From Struthidea cinerea (lineage: Eukaryota; Chordata; Aves; Passeriformes; Corcoracidae), in NCBI GenBank assembly GCA_013397865.1, contig VZTI01003931.1, forward strand, positions 1,592,770-1,656,769: a DNA stretch of 64,000 nucleotides. The letters are read 5' to 3'. A model generated the notes under the pieces. The model was not told the DNA's origin and did not search any database. It saw only the letters and a program-made list of their open reading frames with translations. Position numbers and translations under genes: made by a program. Positions 1 through 12,900 of the stretch are shown in pieces (position 1 is the stretch's first letter; every line of letters begins with the position of its first letter).

Positions 1-879
1 GCTTAGCTCTTAGAAAAGGACTTGTGTTCCTTTCAAGAGGATATCCTTTTGCTCTTGTGGCACTTTAAAGGTTGATCCATAGCATGTGCCAAAACCAAAA
101 TAACAATTCCTTAGGTATTTCCTGTTTTCTCATGTTAAGAGCTCAAAAGCATCTATCAACTTAAAACAGTTCCTCCTCTTCCATGCTAGCTTTTAAAAGT
201 TGCGGCAGTCTTAGAAACATCCAGTTTTCAGCAAGTCCCCTTGACTTTGACATCCTGATAGATTTTTCTTTTAATATTTGGTCTTTGGTTTCATTCTTTT
301 TGCCGTGTATTGAAATTTTTTCACTGCTTGTTGCCTGTTTGGAAATCTCAAAGCTCCATTCCATACAATAAGTCTAAGATGCTCAATCTCCTCCTTTGCC
401 AAAATGAGAAACATGCTTAAGACTTTTGTCAGATCCTGGGTTTAATTTCCTAGTTAAAGGACTTCACCTCCTTTTTTTTCCTAATTTTTTTTTTCACCCT
501 TGTTTGCCTTTAAATTCGCTCATTTCCCTGCGCAGTGAGATGACAGTTCTGAGAATATCTTTGGGCTTGTGAGCTCACAGGAAGAGGATGCTGGGGAATA
601 AGCACTTAGTGGCATCATCACTGCTTTCCCATGGCTCTTACTACTCGGTTGAGAAAAAAGATTCTTATCTACTCTATTTATAGTCTTCATTATGATTATT
701 ATTTTCACTGTACAAAAATAAAAAGGGGAAAGTTTGGAATCTCTTAGCCCTAGATTCCAAGTAGTATCATTTTAACAGCCCACAAAAAAAAATTTTCCTC
801 CTGAGACTCTGCTTGTCAGAGTCCAGTACTCTCTGATCTGGTTCCTTCAGACATTTCACACGAGAAGAGTTCCAGATTT

Positions 880-1018
880 GGTTAAAGATACTTGACATTA
901 TGTGGAGTTGTGATTTAGAAGAGCGGTAGAGCAGTAAGCTGAAACTACAACACAAGCATGATATGGCAATCGTTTTACACAGTAGAATCACAATAAAAAC
1001 ATGATTCCCAAGGCCAGT
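880..1018. repeat. diverged direct repeat, copy 1
   Basis: About 135 bp that align with 2097-2240 in the same orientation. Shared blocks include ACAACACAAGCATGATA, AGAATCACAATA versus TGAATCACAATA, and CATGATTCC versus CCTGATTCC, with frequent substitutions and small indels between. The two copies are about 1.2 kb apart. They may be two insertions of one repeat family, remnants of long terminal repeats, or an old local duplication. I cannot assign a family. Confidence 0.65.
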
Positions 1019-2096
1019 CTTATGCCTCACTGTCATGATGTTGAACATTCCCACTCACTGCAGGGGAACATGTGGCTCAAAGCCAGCTCAAACCTATTGC
1101 TTTTTTTTTCTGAGTTTCCCTTATTAATTGCCCATATGTTATACTTTAAATGGGCCTGAAATTTGTAGATATTTCCTCCATGGTTCAGAATGACATTCAC
1201 ACCCTTTGGATTAAGTCAGGGAACTCCATCTACACAAAGAGGTGATCCACTCAACTGATAGTGCTGCTTATCTAAAGCAGAGGGCTCTTTACCTTGTGGG
1301 TGTCCTTTGAGTTCAGTTCAGTGTTCTTAAGGCTGTGGTCACCTGTCTGTTCTTCACTGAACTTCGTGAGCACAGACCTTACCTGTGCCCATCTCCTCTT
1401 CCGAGGATGATGAGCTGTTGGTCAGTGATTTTCTACCCCCATCTCAGACCAGCACTAGTGGTCACTGATGCTGCACAGTGAACTTAATCCGTTCATCACG
1501 TGTATGGCCAGCCCTCTTGCCTGGTCACAGTGAGGGTGGGAACATATGCCTATGGGTAATGCTGATGAGCTCAGAAACCTCCCTGGGCTGATTTCTGTCA
1601 CTTTGCTTTGTGGGGTTCACCCCGTCATCATTTACAGAAGCACTGGTGATGACTTCTACACAAAGATGTTGTCTCTGGTGTCCCTTTTCTTGATCTGTTG
1701 CCTTTCCTTGCCAAGAAAGTAATCCAGTCCATGGCTCAGTGATGTGACTCTTTGTCATGCCACCCAAAGGACAGCAGCCTCTGCTTTCCTTGATCCTGCT
1801 TGCTCCAGGTATCCTTGCAGATGTGGAGCATCAGAAGACTACTCTGATGGTCACTGAGATGGTTGCCCCTACACATGACCACCAAAGCAACCTCTTGATA
1901 TCATGAGCTGCCTCACTACCTTACTTCCTGAGCCCCACAGAAACACATACCCCTCTTGTTGGCACAGAACTCACCGAGCTCCTCATCCTTGTCGCACTAA
2001 GGAAACTTGGTGGCTGCCAGTCCTGGCCTACAAACTGTGGTCTCTTCAGCAGGTCTGAGGCAGCAGGACTGTTCAATGTTTTAATGCCAAATGTAG

Positions 2097-2240
2097 ATTT
2101 TTGAAGATATTTGATGTTACATGGGATTTTGATTTGTAAGATTCATATAGCAATATGTAGAAATCACAACACAAGCATGATACAGCAACTGTAATATACA
2201 ATATTGAATCACAATACAAACCTGATTCCAAATGCCCATG
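2097..2240. repeat. diverged direct repeat, copy 2
   Basis: Partner of 880-1018. It begins near GATATTTGATGTTACATGGG (copy 1: GATACTTGACATTATGTGG) and ends near CCTGATTCCAAATGCC. A GAATAAAAAG motif about 65 bp further on could be a relic polyadenylation signal of a retroelement, but there is no other support for that. Confidence 0.65.
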
Positions 2241-5200
2241 GTTTTTTGCTCCACCATCACAAAGAGGGACATTTCGTCTTCATTAGAGAAGTCCCAAACA
2301 CAGATTGAATAAAAAGCAGCCTGGAAATCTTTAGATGGCCTTCACATTGAGGCAGTCTTACTATTTGTTTCCTAACAGTTTGCATTCTTCTGCTTATTTG
2401 TAAGAATCAATGTTGTAATATTTTTTTCCCCCATACTAAGTCATAGGTCTCATTTTAGCCACTGCTTCTGAAAGAAAAATCTTTATATTTCACTAAAATC
2501 AAGTCCTGAAGTTGTCGGGGTAAGAGGAGAGCCTGCATAATGCCCCGAGTTATTTGGAGATTCAGAGTCAAAGACTCTAGGGTAATTGTGCGTGACATTT
2601 CAGATCTGAGATCTGTCTGCTTTGGGAAGGGGGACAGCTCACTTGAAACATTTCCCAGGATCAAGGCTTTTTCTGGCTCCATCAGGAGTTTCAGGTTTAA
2701 ATGGCAATTCAGTCAGATGTATCTTGTGCCATCAGCATGTGGGTGCCAGCTCAGCCGTGCAGGGACAGGGTGGCTTTGTGTGCACTGGTGGGAAGTTACA
2801 CCAGCATATAAGGCTGCATGTGGTTAATCGAGTATAAAATACTGTATATACTGTTGATTTTTTAGGCATCATGATTGAAGTGAGGCAACAGTGAAGCCAC
2901 GAAAGTTAATTTTCGATTTTCCGTGCTAAAGAAAGGGAGAGGGGAAGTAGCCTGGATAAGACGTGGATAATACAAACCATAAACGCGTGACGCTATCCTC
3001 ACCCTTGCTATACTTGTGAACAGTTTCTTTCGAGAGCATGGTCAGCTTTTAAGCTGCAGCCAAAATGTGGAGAGCAGTGGGCATTGTGCATTCCATTTTC
3101 TGTGCCACGGTGTTGGAGCCAGGGGTGTCTGATGAAATCTCGTAATGAAACATGTGAATGCTTTGAGCAGTTGAACACAGTTCAGCAAAGCGGAGCTGAA
3201 CTAATGGGGACTGCCTGTTTGCCAGTAAACAGATAATTGCACTCTCTTGTTTAATTGAATTTTCATAAAAGTAAAATAGATTTTGGTAAAGTCCGCCATG
3301 AAAATGTGTTCTACTTGTTGATTCTGTATATAGGGAATCAAGATATAGGGGAGAGGGACGGTTTCTATCAGATACACAGATAAGGCTTGAGGTTAAATTG
3401 TTACAAAAATAAAGCAATTTCCACATCTTATGCAATTTAGATGTTTTTACCCGGAAGGTTTTCCATTGCTGCGGGTGCTGTTGTCAGTAGCAATCTCTTC
3501 ATAGATGGATTAGAGTCAGGGAACGTTATTAGACCACAAAAAGTTCTTTTGTTTTGTGCAGAACAACCTTGACACGTATCATTCATACGTGGTTAGTTTG
3601 CGTTTCTTGGCTAACAGCCATTCTAAATGGTAAAGAGCATAGTGCTGGACAATGTGAGGTTTTGGGGTCTTATTTTGAAATGGAAAAATCAAAGAATCCT
3701 TTTGATTTGTGTTATTTCTCATGAGGCTATCATTTCAAAGGCTTGGCATGCAAGTTATGTCATCATAACCTCCTCTGTTCTCCTTTACTTGCCTCATGAA
3801 CAATTTTCTCATGGAGGGGAGGCTGGATATTCTCAAGAATATGCTTTCTCTTTGAAAAAAACAAAAAATTTTCTGATTCCCTGAGGTGCTGTTGGCAAAA
3901 TTATTAATTCCAGTTTGTTGCTTCATTCACAATCACTTTCCATTGGGCATTACAGCCTACCTCTTATTTACAGTTCTGGAATTTGACTTTGGGCTCAGAA
4001 ATCAAAAGCTTGGTACTTGCTTTTCTCTATATGCTGTATAGACTACACTGAGGTATCAGGCAGACATACATGATCCCCTCATAGCTGTTGCCAATGAAGG
4101 CTGAAGAGCCTAGGCAGAGAATCTGTTGTCTGGTTTTCAGATATCCTTTTGGTGTAGATACCTAAATTTAAATACCTGAACATGGTTTTCAAATGCAAAG
4201 ACCACCGAAAGTTTCACTGCTTAGCATAAACTTCAGAAAATCATGCTCTAGACAAGAAAATAGACACTGTTAATAACAGAAATATGGGATGGAGGGAATT
4301 CTCATAGCTTTCTAATTCCCTCATTTAGTTAAGTACATGGAAGGAAGACAATTAAATGGTCTAGAAGGTTCTAGAACTATTACTGTCTCTATTTGGTATA
4401 GGTAAAAGCAGAGGTCCAGAATTTTTTTGGACCAGTGGACAGCCTTGGTCTTCTATCAGCCTGTAAAAGTTTTTAAAGAGTATCATATCACCGCCTTTTA
4501 AATTGGAAACACCACCCTGTAAGTTTGCTGTGAAGACTTTGTTCTCTGGTCTCTATGGTCCATAAGAGGTGTTATACCACGGTTTGAAAACACACTGTCT
4601 GTAAGACGTACCTAAAATATCTAGCTTATTTTAATGGTTGTTCATAGAGTCCTGATTTGAATGCTAGCAGCATATCTTCCTTAATAAAACCCTGTCCTTG
4701 TAAGGAAGTAATCCATCCCCCAAGTTAATTTTAAAGTTTCTTGTTCACTTTAAATATTTCATTACATTAATTTTCAAAGCAACAAAACAAACATTCATCA
4801 AGTGAAACTAAGCATGTCACCCTTGGATCTGTACATCTGTTGCTCTCCTACTGCTTTTCTGCATAATTCATTTTAATACATTTAAAGTGTACATCTCATT
4901 AAAATTCCTTACACACATTTATGTACACAATTCATATTTTAAAAGGAAAAAAGATAGGAAAGAATTTCATGACAAGGAGGTTCATCAACATGACTGTTTC
5001 TTAGTTTTTTGTCTGTTGAATGTATACCTATGGACTGCCTTTAACCACCTACCTCAGCAGACATTGTCATTTACCTCTCTGGGTCTCTCTGACTCACCTC
5101 TTCAGCGCCTTTAGAAATTTCCTACAGGACATTTTCACTTACTCATGATGTCTTTGTTCCTCTTTAAGTGCATATATCCTCTTCTCTTTGTTGTCTTTTC

Positions 5201-5320
5201 ATCACTTCACGTGATTTGTGGCCACAATGTATTCTGTGCATCAGTCCTACTATCAGCCAAGAAAATACCCATCAGATACCCTAAGGAGTTCTTGTGGCCT
5301 GGCTGGAGTGATGAAAAGGA

Positions 5321-5363
5321 TTTTTATTTTTATTTTTATTTTTATTTTTATTTTTATTTTTTT
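5321..5363. repeat. (TTTTTA)n microsatellite
   Basis: About seven units of TTTTTA, slightly degenerate at the 3' end. It explains the artificial Phe/Tyr/Ile-rich open frames that cross this position. Confidence 0.95.
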
Positions 5364-5398
5364 CATCATTTCTTTTCTGTTCATCATTTCTTTTCCTC
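5363..5398. repeat. 18-bp tandem duplication
   Basis: Two adjacent units of TCATCATTTCTTTTC plus three bases (5363-5380 and 5381-5398), directly after the microsatellite. Probably replication slippage. Confidence 0.85.
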
Positions 5399-8300
5399 TG
5401 TCAGTATTTTCAACCATTGCACTATTTGATTTGGTTTAATTTATTTTAGCATTGCGGAGTTACTGTATCTTTTAAACCAGATGTAGAAAACAAGTCAGTC
5501 TGGTAGCTTGAGGTGGCGACCCTTTGAAGTTGGTGACTCCTTATTTCAGTGGCTGCTGAAATTTGTTCTCTGAAATCCCTCACAGTGTTTAGGATTATGT
5601 GTGATTGTTACAAGCAATCATAAAGTGTTATCATAACACTTGAAGAACCTTAAGAAAAGCTTATGACTGCATAAGAGGACTCAAAATGCTTTGTCAGGGA
5701 AAGTAGGACCATATTTGAAAAGAAGAAAATATAAAATGGTCATTTAAGGATTTATCTTCCAGAATCATTCTTTGGCAATAAATGACATTTTAGGTGAGTG
5801 GTTTATGGTTTCTTTGGAATTTCACATTTAGCTTTTGACATGTATCACTTAGAAACCTCATGAGAGATATATGCAAAATGAAATTCAGAAGTGGCAATTG
5901 TCTGCTTGAATAACCTTTCTCCTTCTTAGAAATAAGAGTTGAAATACACTTACTGGAAAAGTTTATTCAGAGTTTACAAGGGAAGCTTCTCTTTGCTTCC
6001 TGGATGTGGTACAACGTCAGTCAGCGAGGAAGAGGTTGAAAACCATATATGAGCCCTTTAAAAATATTAAGTCAGGTGCATTCAGTCACTTTGGTTTCCT
6101 TGAAATTGAGTAACAGAAAGTGCAGCTGTGAAGGGAAAATTGAGAGAGTTCCCTTCTGAGGAAAAGTTATTTCATTTTATTCCGATTACCTAGTTCCAAA
6201 TAAGCAGCAGAGGTTTAGATTCAGCAGTGTCAGATATAGGTTATGATCTATGGGAAATGAGCTCAGCCCTGAGAAGTGATGGGTCTAGAGGCAGCTGAAC
6301 TCCTGTGCACTGGAAGGCCTCTCCTTGCACCTGAGTGAGAGTTCGGTCTCTTCAGTAGCAGGCAAGCACATTTTTCAGGTGCTGACTGTTGTGAGATTAA
6401 TTCATCCATGTTCAACATCAAGAGGAAAAGAGTTTCATGTGGACTCTAAATCTATTGTTTGGGTTGCCTCTGTAGGAGTATATGTTCCTGGAGTTTGGAC
6501 TAATGCACTTGTATTGTTATGGGATTTTATCTGGTGTATTATCTACTCTAAGTTTTATCGTAAATACAACAAACATTGCATGCTGCAGCAACAGAAAAGG
6601 TGGAGATTGGGAACAGACTTGGAGGACAGTGGACTGCAATAATTTATCTTCAATAGGTCTTATTGTTAGGAATGACTGATGTGAAATTCCTCGTTTGTGC
6701 TTTTCCTTGGCAGTTGTATGTGCAGCAGGGTTTTGCATTAAGGGTGGGGACCATACCATTTGTTTCAAGGTATTTTAGCTACTGGAAGCATGTGAAATTT
6801 AAAAGACCAGAGTTAGGTTCACAGGTTGATTTTTCCCAAGTAGCGCTAGGTAATTTCATATGTATCCCAGGGAGATTAATGAGTGAGAATCCTGCAATAT
6901 ATTTTAAGAGACTCAGGATGACAGGGCAAATAATGTTTTCTCACCGTCCATTTGTTTCACAGATGTCTGCAGTTTGCTTCCTGGAATTTTCCTTATATGT
7001 ATTTGATATGGAGCACTGTCTGTGGCAGATGGGGCATCAGTCTGATCAGGTCATTTCTGGTTCGCCCCAACAAGAACTCTCTCCTATCTGGCAGCTGTGT
7101 TCATTTTGCTGTTCCTTTTTGGCTTGCATAGCACTGCATACGATGAAATTGGGACAAAAGCTGCCAAACTCTTTCTTATTATTTTTATAAGCTAGAAAAC
7201 GAAACCAAAAGTGTTTCTTATTCTGAACTCCTAATTGAAGTCCTAAGTAGTCTATGAACCCAAGTGATTTTATTCTTTTTGCCCTCTCATTACTCATACT
7301 TCCATTGGTTCTGTTGCACCAGCTTTATTTAATTTCATCTTAAACTATCTAATACTTTAATCTCTTGATGTCAGAGACTGGATTCGTCTGTGTCTTGGAA
7401 AGCTCCCAGAAAAATAAGTCTGGGAACCATCAAGTGCTACCACAGTGCAAGAAATGGTTGATTAGGCTACAGTCAGGTCAGTGGCTTACTCCGGATCAAA
7501 AGAGAATTTCATGTCCCCTTTTATTAAACTTCAGTGATGTGTAGCATACTTCAGTCAATAAATAGCATTTTGCTGTTCATGCCCGCTGGAAATAATACAT
7601 GATGCTGCAAGTATTGATCAAAGAGCTCTATTCTGTTAATCCCTCTGCTGGTAGCAATGTTAAATATTTACGGATTCTCCCTTAGTCCTCTGAAAAGTGT
7701 TTCAGCCCTGCAGAGCATGCTCAACCTTTCTGCTTTATACATGTTTTACAACTATGTTACTCTTTTACTTCTTTTTTTCAAGAACACGTACATGACAAAG
7801 CATTGTAAGATGCTTGCACCCGTTTTAAAGCTTTATTGCATAAGCATGTTGTGAATGTATGCATTGATTGGAATGATGTACTAATTCAGAATTAAAAAGG
7901 AGAATGCCTCAGAGAGAAATTCTATCAGTGCCTCATCTCCAAGTGGCTGAGTTACATTAAGGACTAGGAGAGGCTAACACTGTGCAGCACACTGTTGTAT
8001 TGTGAGATGACAGATAACAAAGAAGACATATTCCTATCAGATTTATTTATCCAAATTATCTGAAAATTATCAGAGTACTAAAAATTGAGTTATTTCTCTG
8101 CTAAATGCTTACTTATTGTATCCGTATTGCCATCAAAAAGTCTCAGAATTTTGTAGCAGAAGAGACAATGAATCATGTAGGCTTCCTATCTCCTGTACTT
8201 TCTCATTGACCTTATGTAAATGTAATCATTTATCCTCAATTTTTTATACTAATATATTGAAGACAGGCTTGATATTGTCAGGCATGCAATGGAATACGAT

Positions 8301-8583
8301 CCAGGAAACCTTCCTTCCAGTGGTGAGGTGACAAATGAAAAAGAAAATAAAAATGGATTTTGCAATTTAAAACATAGTGTGCTCAGGGAAGAATGCATAG
8401 CAAGCTATAATGTGATATGATTCATTTCTATATACGCAGGGAAGGATTTTACACAAAAGCTTTATAGGGGTGGTACAGAATATTTAAAGTAACATGAAGC
8501 CTATTCTACATAATGGTGCTTGCTTTATCTGTCACAGGCTAGAAGAAAAGTTTAAATACTTGTATTGCCCTCTTATCTTTCAG

Positions 8584-8844
8584 TAAGATGTCGCATTATG
8601 CCTCATCCCATTACGTATTTAATCATCCTTTGGACCTGATTATGTGTTTGGAGGGGAAGGTTGGCAAAGAGAGTGAAACAAAATGCACATATGCTTCTCT
8701 CACTAAATTGCTGAAGATCTTGTCATACGATGTAAAGAAATTGCATTTTAGATACCCTCAAAGCTGGTGCAAAAGAAGTCAATGCTGTATGTTGAAAATT
8801 TTACGTGACTTTGAAGGATATTGTCTTCTTCTAGGTGATCAATG
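8584..8844 (+). other. candidate cryptic or alternative exon
   Basis: A good acceptor (pyrimidine-rich TTGCCCTCTTATCTTTCAG, ending 8583) and a good donor (ATG followed by GTGAGT, 8845-8850) enclose 261 nt. Inside, an ATG at 8588 opens a frame that stays open through the donor, but the peptide resembles nothing I know. A second acceptor-like site (TTGTCTTCTTCTAG, ending 8834) would leave only a 10-nt microexon. If included before the exon at 39059, in the phase required there (one base carried in), it would reach a TGA after 18 codons, so it would act as a poison exon. No transcript evidence is available; chance pairs of splice-like sites are common in long introns. Confidence 0.25.
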
Positions 8845-9813
8845 GTGAGTGGATTTTAATGGTTTGAGCTTCTGTGATGCTCATTAAAGATAAAACATCC
8901 AGCGTTTCAGATCCTTAAAGTGTTCAGTCTTAAATGCCAGCATGGGTGTTAGAAGGGACAGGGCACTTTTTAAAAGCTAATCTTCATTTAAGTGGTTTTG
9001 CAGGGTGAGACTATGAAAATCCGTCCATTACTGGTGATCGATTCAGTGGCTGATGGTGCCACCACAGAGTGGCAAAGAAAGACTATAGCTGCCCCTTTCT
9101 TTCATCATGCCTCAGAATACAAAGTTGTTCGTATTTAGGGCCAGCACAGGGAAGCTATCTTCTTTCTTCTGTCAGATCTTCTCAACAGATTAAGAAATCT
9201 GGTTTCTGTCAGCAGTATTCAAAGTAATGTTTTCCAAATACCTGTTATTTTAGTTTAATTCATTTCCTATATCTGGGGAAAACATCCCAGTTTCCCCAGT
9301 AAAGATACAGTGAGTTTTGGAGTGCTTGATACCTTTTTAACTGAAAAGCATCCTGCTCAGGTGAGTTGACTTCACATTACAAAGACTCCTGCTCTTCCTG
9401 TGCAGTGTATGAGTCTCTGAGGCCTAGAAAGAAACAGAGCCCCGATCTCCAGCTTTCTATTCCTGGGTCTTAATTTTGAGACCAGAGCATATGTTTGTAA
9501 TCCTCCCAATCTCTACTGACTGGCCCTCAAAACAGAGTATAGATTTTGGGATTAGTGAGAACTGATTTTAGCATAAATGGTTGTGCCCTATGTTTTTGGA
9601 GCATTTCTGCTGAAAATACATTTCACTGATTCCTGTTGGTGTGTTTTCATTTGTGGCAGACAGCTATATCTGAATATCTGATTTATTGTTTTGTATTACA
9701 TTTTTGAGCTGATTTTTCATCATCTGTATGTAAATAAATTGTGCTGCCAAAGTCAGGAATTGAACTCACAAAGTTTGCATAGCAGTCATAACCAGATGTA
9801 TCCTCAGATGAAT

Positions 9814-9960
9814 CCTGAAGTGTTCAAGGCCAGGTTGGATGGGGCTTTGAGCAGCCTGATCTATTGAAAGGTGTCCCTGGCCGTGGCAGGGGAGTTGGAT
9901 TTGGATGATCTTTAAGGTCCCTTCCAACCCAGGCCATTCCATCATTCTGTGATTCTATTC
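9814..9960 (+). mobile_element. CR1 LINE fragment, 3' end
   Basis: The segment starts at GAAGTGTTCAAGGCCAGG and runs to the characteristic CR1 tail, here GATCTTTAAGGTCCCTTCC followed by TCTGTGATTCTATTC. It is in + orientation and strongly 5' truncated, as most CR1 copies are. The subfamily differs from that of the copies at 33000 and 46674. Confidence 0.9.
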
Positions 9961-12900
9961 TTAAGAGTAATGACTCCTCAATCTCCGTGAAGGGTGGGAA
10001 GTTATGGGAGATACAACCACCTTTTGGGTCCTCCATACCTGTTCATGTGCGTGCATCAGCTGAGGTGGGCATCCCTAAGTGAGGAAAGCTGTCCCTGCTC
10101 TGAGTACAATGATGCATTTTTCTTTACAAGGAATTGAGGCTTGAAATTTTTCTTGAAATATCTCCTGATACTCCAGAGTGTGACACAAGGAGGGGCCCCA
10201 GGCCGTACTGTGCTGGAGGTTCCAGGTTTCCACTTTTCATGCATTGTATGCTCAAATGACGAAGTGTTTTGGATGGGGTGGATGGATGGGATAGAAATGG
10301 GATAGAAATATCAATGCATTTATTTGCAATGATTGGTTGGTATGTGTTCTAAGTTTCAGCAGTTTGTCAGTAACATGGGATTACTTGTGGGATTTAGTGG
10401 GCTGCTGGAGCAGTTGCAAACTGGTTTCACTATGGTGAAACTGAGCTGGTAGCAGAGGAGGCCCTGTAGGGGATGGCAGCTTGTGTACTTCATCATGCAC
10501 AGGCAATGATTCCTCGTTCTGGAGGGAGAAGATTCCATTATTTAAAAAAAAAAAAAAAAAGTTCTTAAAAATGTAAGGAATATGCTAAATCATAAAATTA
10601 AGGAAAAAAGTAGAGCTGGGTGGATGTACACTGCAGTGAAATGGACTAACAATTTATGGAAACATGCTGCAGAGATCAAAATACAAGGGCATATTATTTT
10701 TTACTTAGGGAGTACTTGTATGATCAGAACTGTGTGATGAAGAGCTTTAACTTTTGTAGGTGGATGTTTAGCAGAGTGTGTTTGCTGAAGTATCTGTCCT
10801 TCATAGCAAAATGCTCTTTTGTGCCTCGTAAGCCCATGTGGCCTGACAGAGGTAGTTTTGTGTCAATGCTGAGTGATTGCATGCTTTCTGGGTCATTCAT
10901 GTTAACATTTTGATTATAGTGGTGAGTTACAAGGGATGGGCGGCAGAGACTGTGATGTTGCATTGGAATGTTCTAACTCAGATGAAGAAAAAAGACACTT
11001 ATCTAGCTGCAAAGCTTTGAGACAAAGTGAATCGCATAAACAGGTGATCTTTGAAGCAAACAATCTGCTTTGTGTTCTGGTGGTGTTGTCAGCTGTTGTC
11101 CTAAAATCTTGGTGTCCTTCAGAGTTTGCTGTGTTTTACAGCAGCTGTGATCCTGGGAAGTCTGTGTGAAATACTAGGATGGGCCCAGTGGTGGTAAGGT
11201 ATGAATCCTTATGAGAGCTCAGTTTTCCCCATAATTCTGTCTTGTGTTGGGAAAATATACGTGATCCTGGAAAGCACACGAATGGAAATTGTGAGGAAGA
11301 GAGAGGGGCATAATCCTGCATGGATGAAAGCACTTTGCGTTATAACCAGCTCTGTTCTGCCACTTAACCACCACCAGGAGACAAAAGACAAGAGTAAGTG
11401 CTCTGCTGTTAAGCCTAAGTGTTATATCTTGAGTCTTTTCTGCCCAAAGCACTTCAGACTAAGTGCACAGCTATACATTAGGCTTGAGAATCCCACTCAA
11501 TTTGGAATTTTTACACCTCAGTGCATCTATACGCTGGCTTCATATCTGTGCTGGATGTCATAGTCACTCCTCCTTGTTGGTCAGTGTACAGAGCTGCATG
11601 ATCTGCCTCTAAATAAAATAAATTCAGTGTTCCTTTAAAAGCAATGACAGGTAGAACCCCAGACCTATCTTTGGCTTTCAGTGAATTATATAAAACCTGA
11701 AATAAATCTGCTACCAGTCACACAGGGCAAACTCACCTTCCATGAACTTGATTTTAAAGACTTATCTACCTCGGGGATCTCTGTTGCTCATTCCCTGCCC
11801 CTTCTATGCATAGAAGTTTTATTGATCTCAACAGGATTTCTGTGCACTAGGCACTGTCAGGATATGCAGCAGACCTGTGGTGCAGATAAGAGATGCACAA
11901 TACTGATTGGAAAGAAAATATGCATCAGAACATTGCCCACCCAGAACATGTAGCTAGCTTTTTACATGGAGAGTAGCACTGAGCTGAATTTATGTGCAGT
12001 GTCATTTATGTTTCACACCATTTTCAAGCTTCATTCATCTAATACCCCTGTGAATGCTCCAGATCCCCCTCTGATGCCTTCAGGTGGAGGCTCCCTGTTT
12101 AAACATTTGCGAAAATCGGTGTCCTGTGGCTATGAAGCATACACGTATATAGTACAGTCTGAAATTTTGTGTGGAAGAAGAAAGGGGCACTCTGTATGTG
12201 TTTGAGTACTTATGAGAAGTATTTCTTTGGGGGAGGACTATATTCTGAAGGTAGTATCAGGTGCAGGATTGACCTGCAAGCTACTGTGTACTCTTGCATT
12301 GTCCTACTAGTGCTTTGTGGAATCTTGGAGGATTAGCTTTGCCACAGAGCAAGTAGGGATGTGGCTTTGACACAGAGGAAGTAGATTATGTCTCCCATAG
12401 GAAACAAGAAAGCATAGAAAATAAAAATAGGGCTGTCTAGTTTACAAACTGGAAAAGATTAAATGTCTCTCTGTTATTATTTCAGCCAAATAGGTCCTCT
12501 CGTACTGTGCAAGGCCTCAAGTGTTTTGACCTGATTATTTTATCTCAGCAGGTCAAATTTAGGGGAGAAGCCATTCTCCTTCCATTGTCCTTGTCCATGC
12601 ACCAAAAGTTTTAATAAAACAAGGTTAGAGGAGCTGTTAAAAATCTTTTCCTTGTTTTGGTGTTAGTCTCTCACTCTTCTCTTATATAGGCTTTAGCTCT
12701 CATTAAGTTCTTTTTTTTTTCTAATTTAAATTGTTTTTATCTCATGTTGCCAACAAATCAATCAGAGGAGCCATCCCTATGAATACAGAATATCCATGGA
12801 GGCCAACATTGATTCCTCCTCAGCTGCTTCTTATTATAAAGTTCCCTGGTGTGAGGAAGACGCTAAATAGAAGCTAATAGACATTGCATCTCACATACAT

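Larger units (their letters stand above)
1..9813 (+). other. RBMS3 intron, upstream block
   Basis: This is the first visible part of the intron that ends at 39058. I see no recognisable coding exon of RBMS3 here (no RRM1 or RRM2 codons). It holds a diverged direct repeat pair (about 880-1018 and 2097-2240), a (TTTTTA)n microsatellite at 5321-5363 followed by an 18-bp tandem duplication, and a candidate cryptic exon at 8584-8844. Between the two direct repeats, about 1300-2060 is somewhat GC-richer than its surroundings and could be an unrecognised interspersed repeat. The open frame at 6663-7190 starts at TTG, has no recognisable domain and is treated as chance. Confidence 0.75.

Noticed and set aside
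2800..2860. TATA-like sequences (CATATAAGG, GTATAAAATAC), considered as a promoter
   Set aside because: Isolated AT-rich matches without an initiator, CpG content or downstream gene.
3049..3435. 128-codon open frame on the minus strand
   Set aside because: No family resemblance, no splice or promoter context. Possibly conserved non-coding sequence, but I cannot show that without alignment.
5145..5439. Open frames with Phe/Tyr or Phe/Ile repeats
   Set aside because: Translation of the (TTTTTA)n microsatellite.
6663..7190. Longest open frame in the window (175 codons, + strand)
   Set aside because: It begins at a TTG, has no recognisable domain, and one frame of this length is near what is expected by chance in 64 kb read in six frames.
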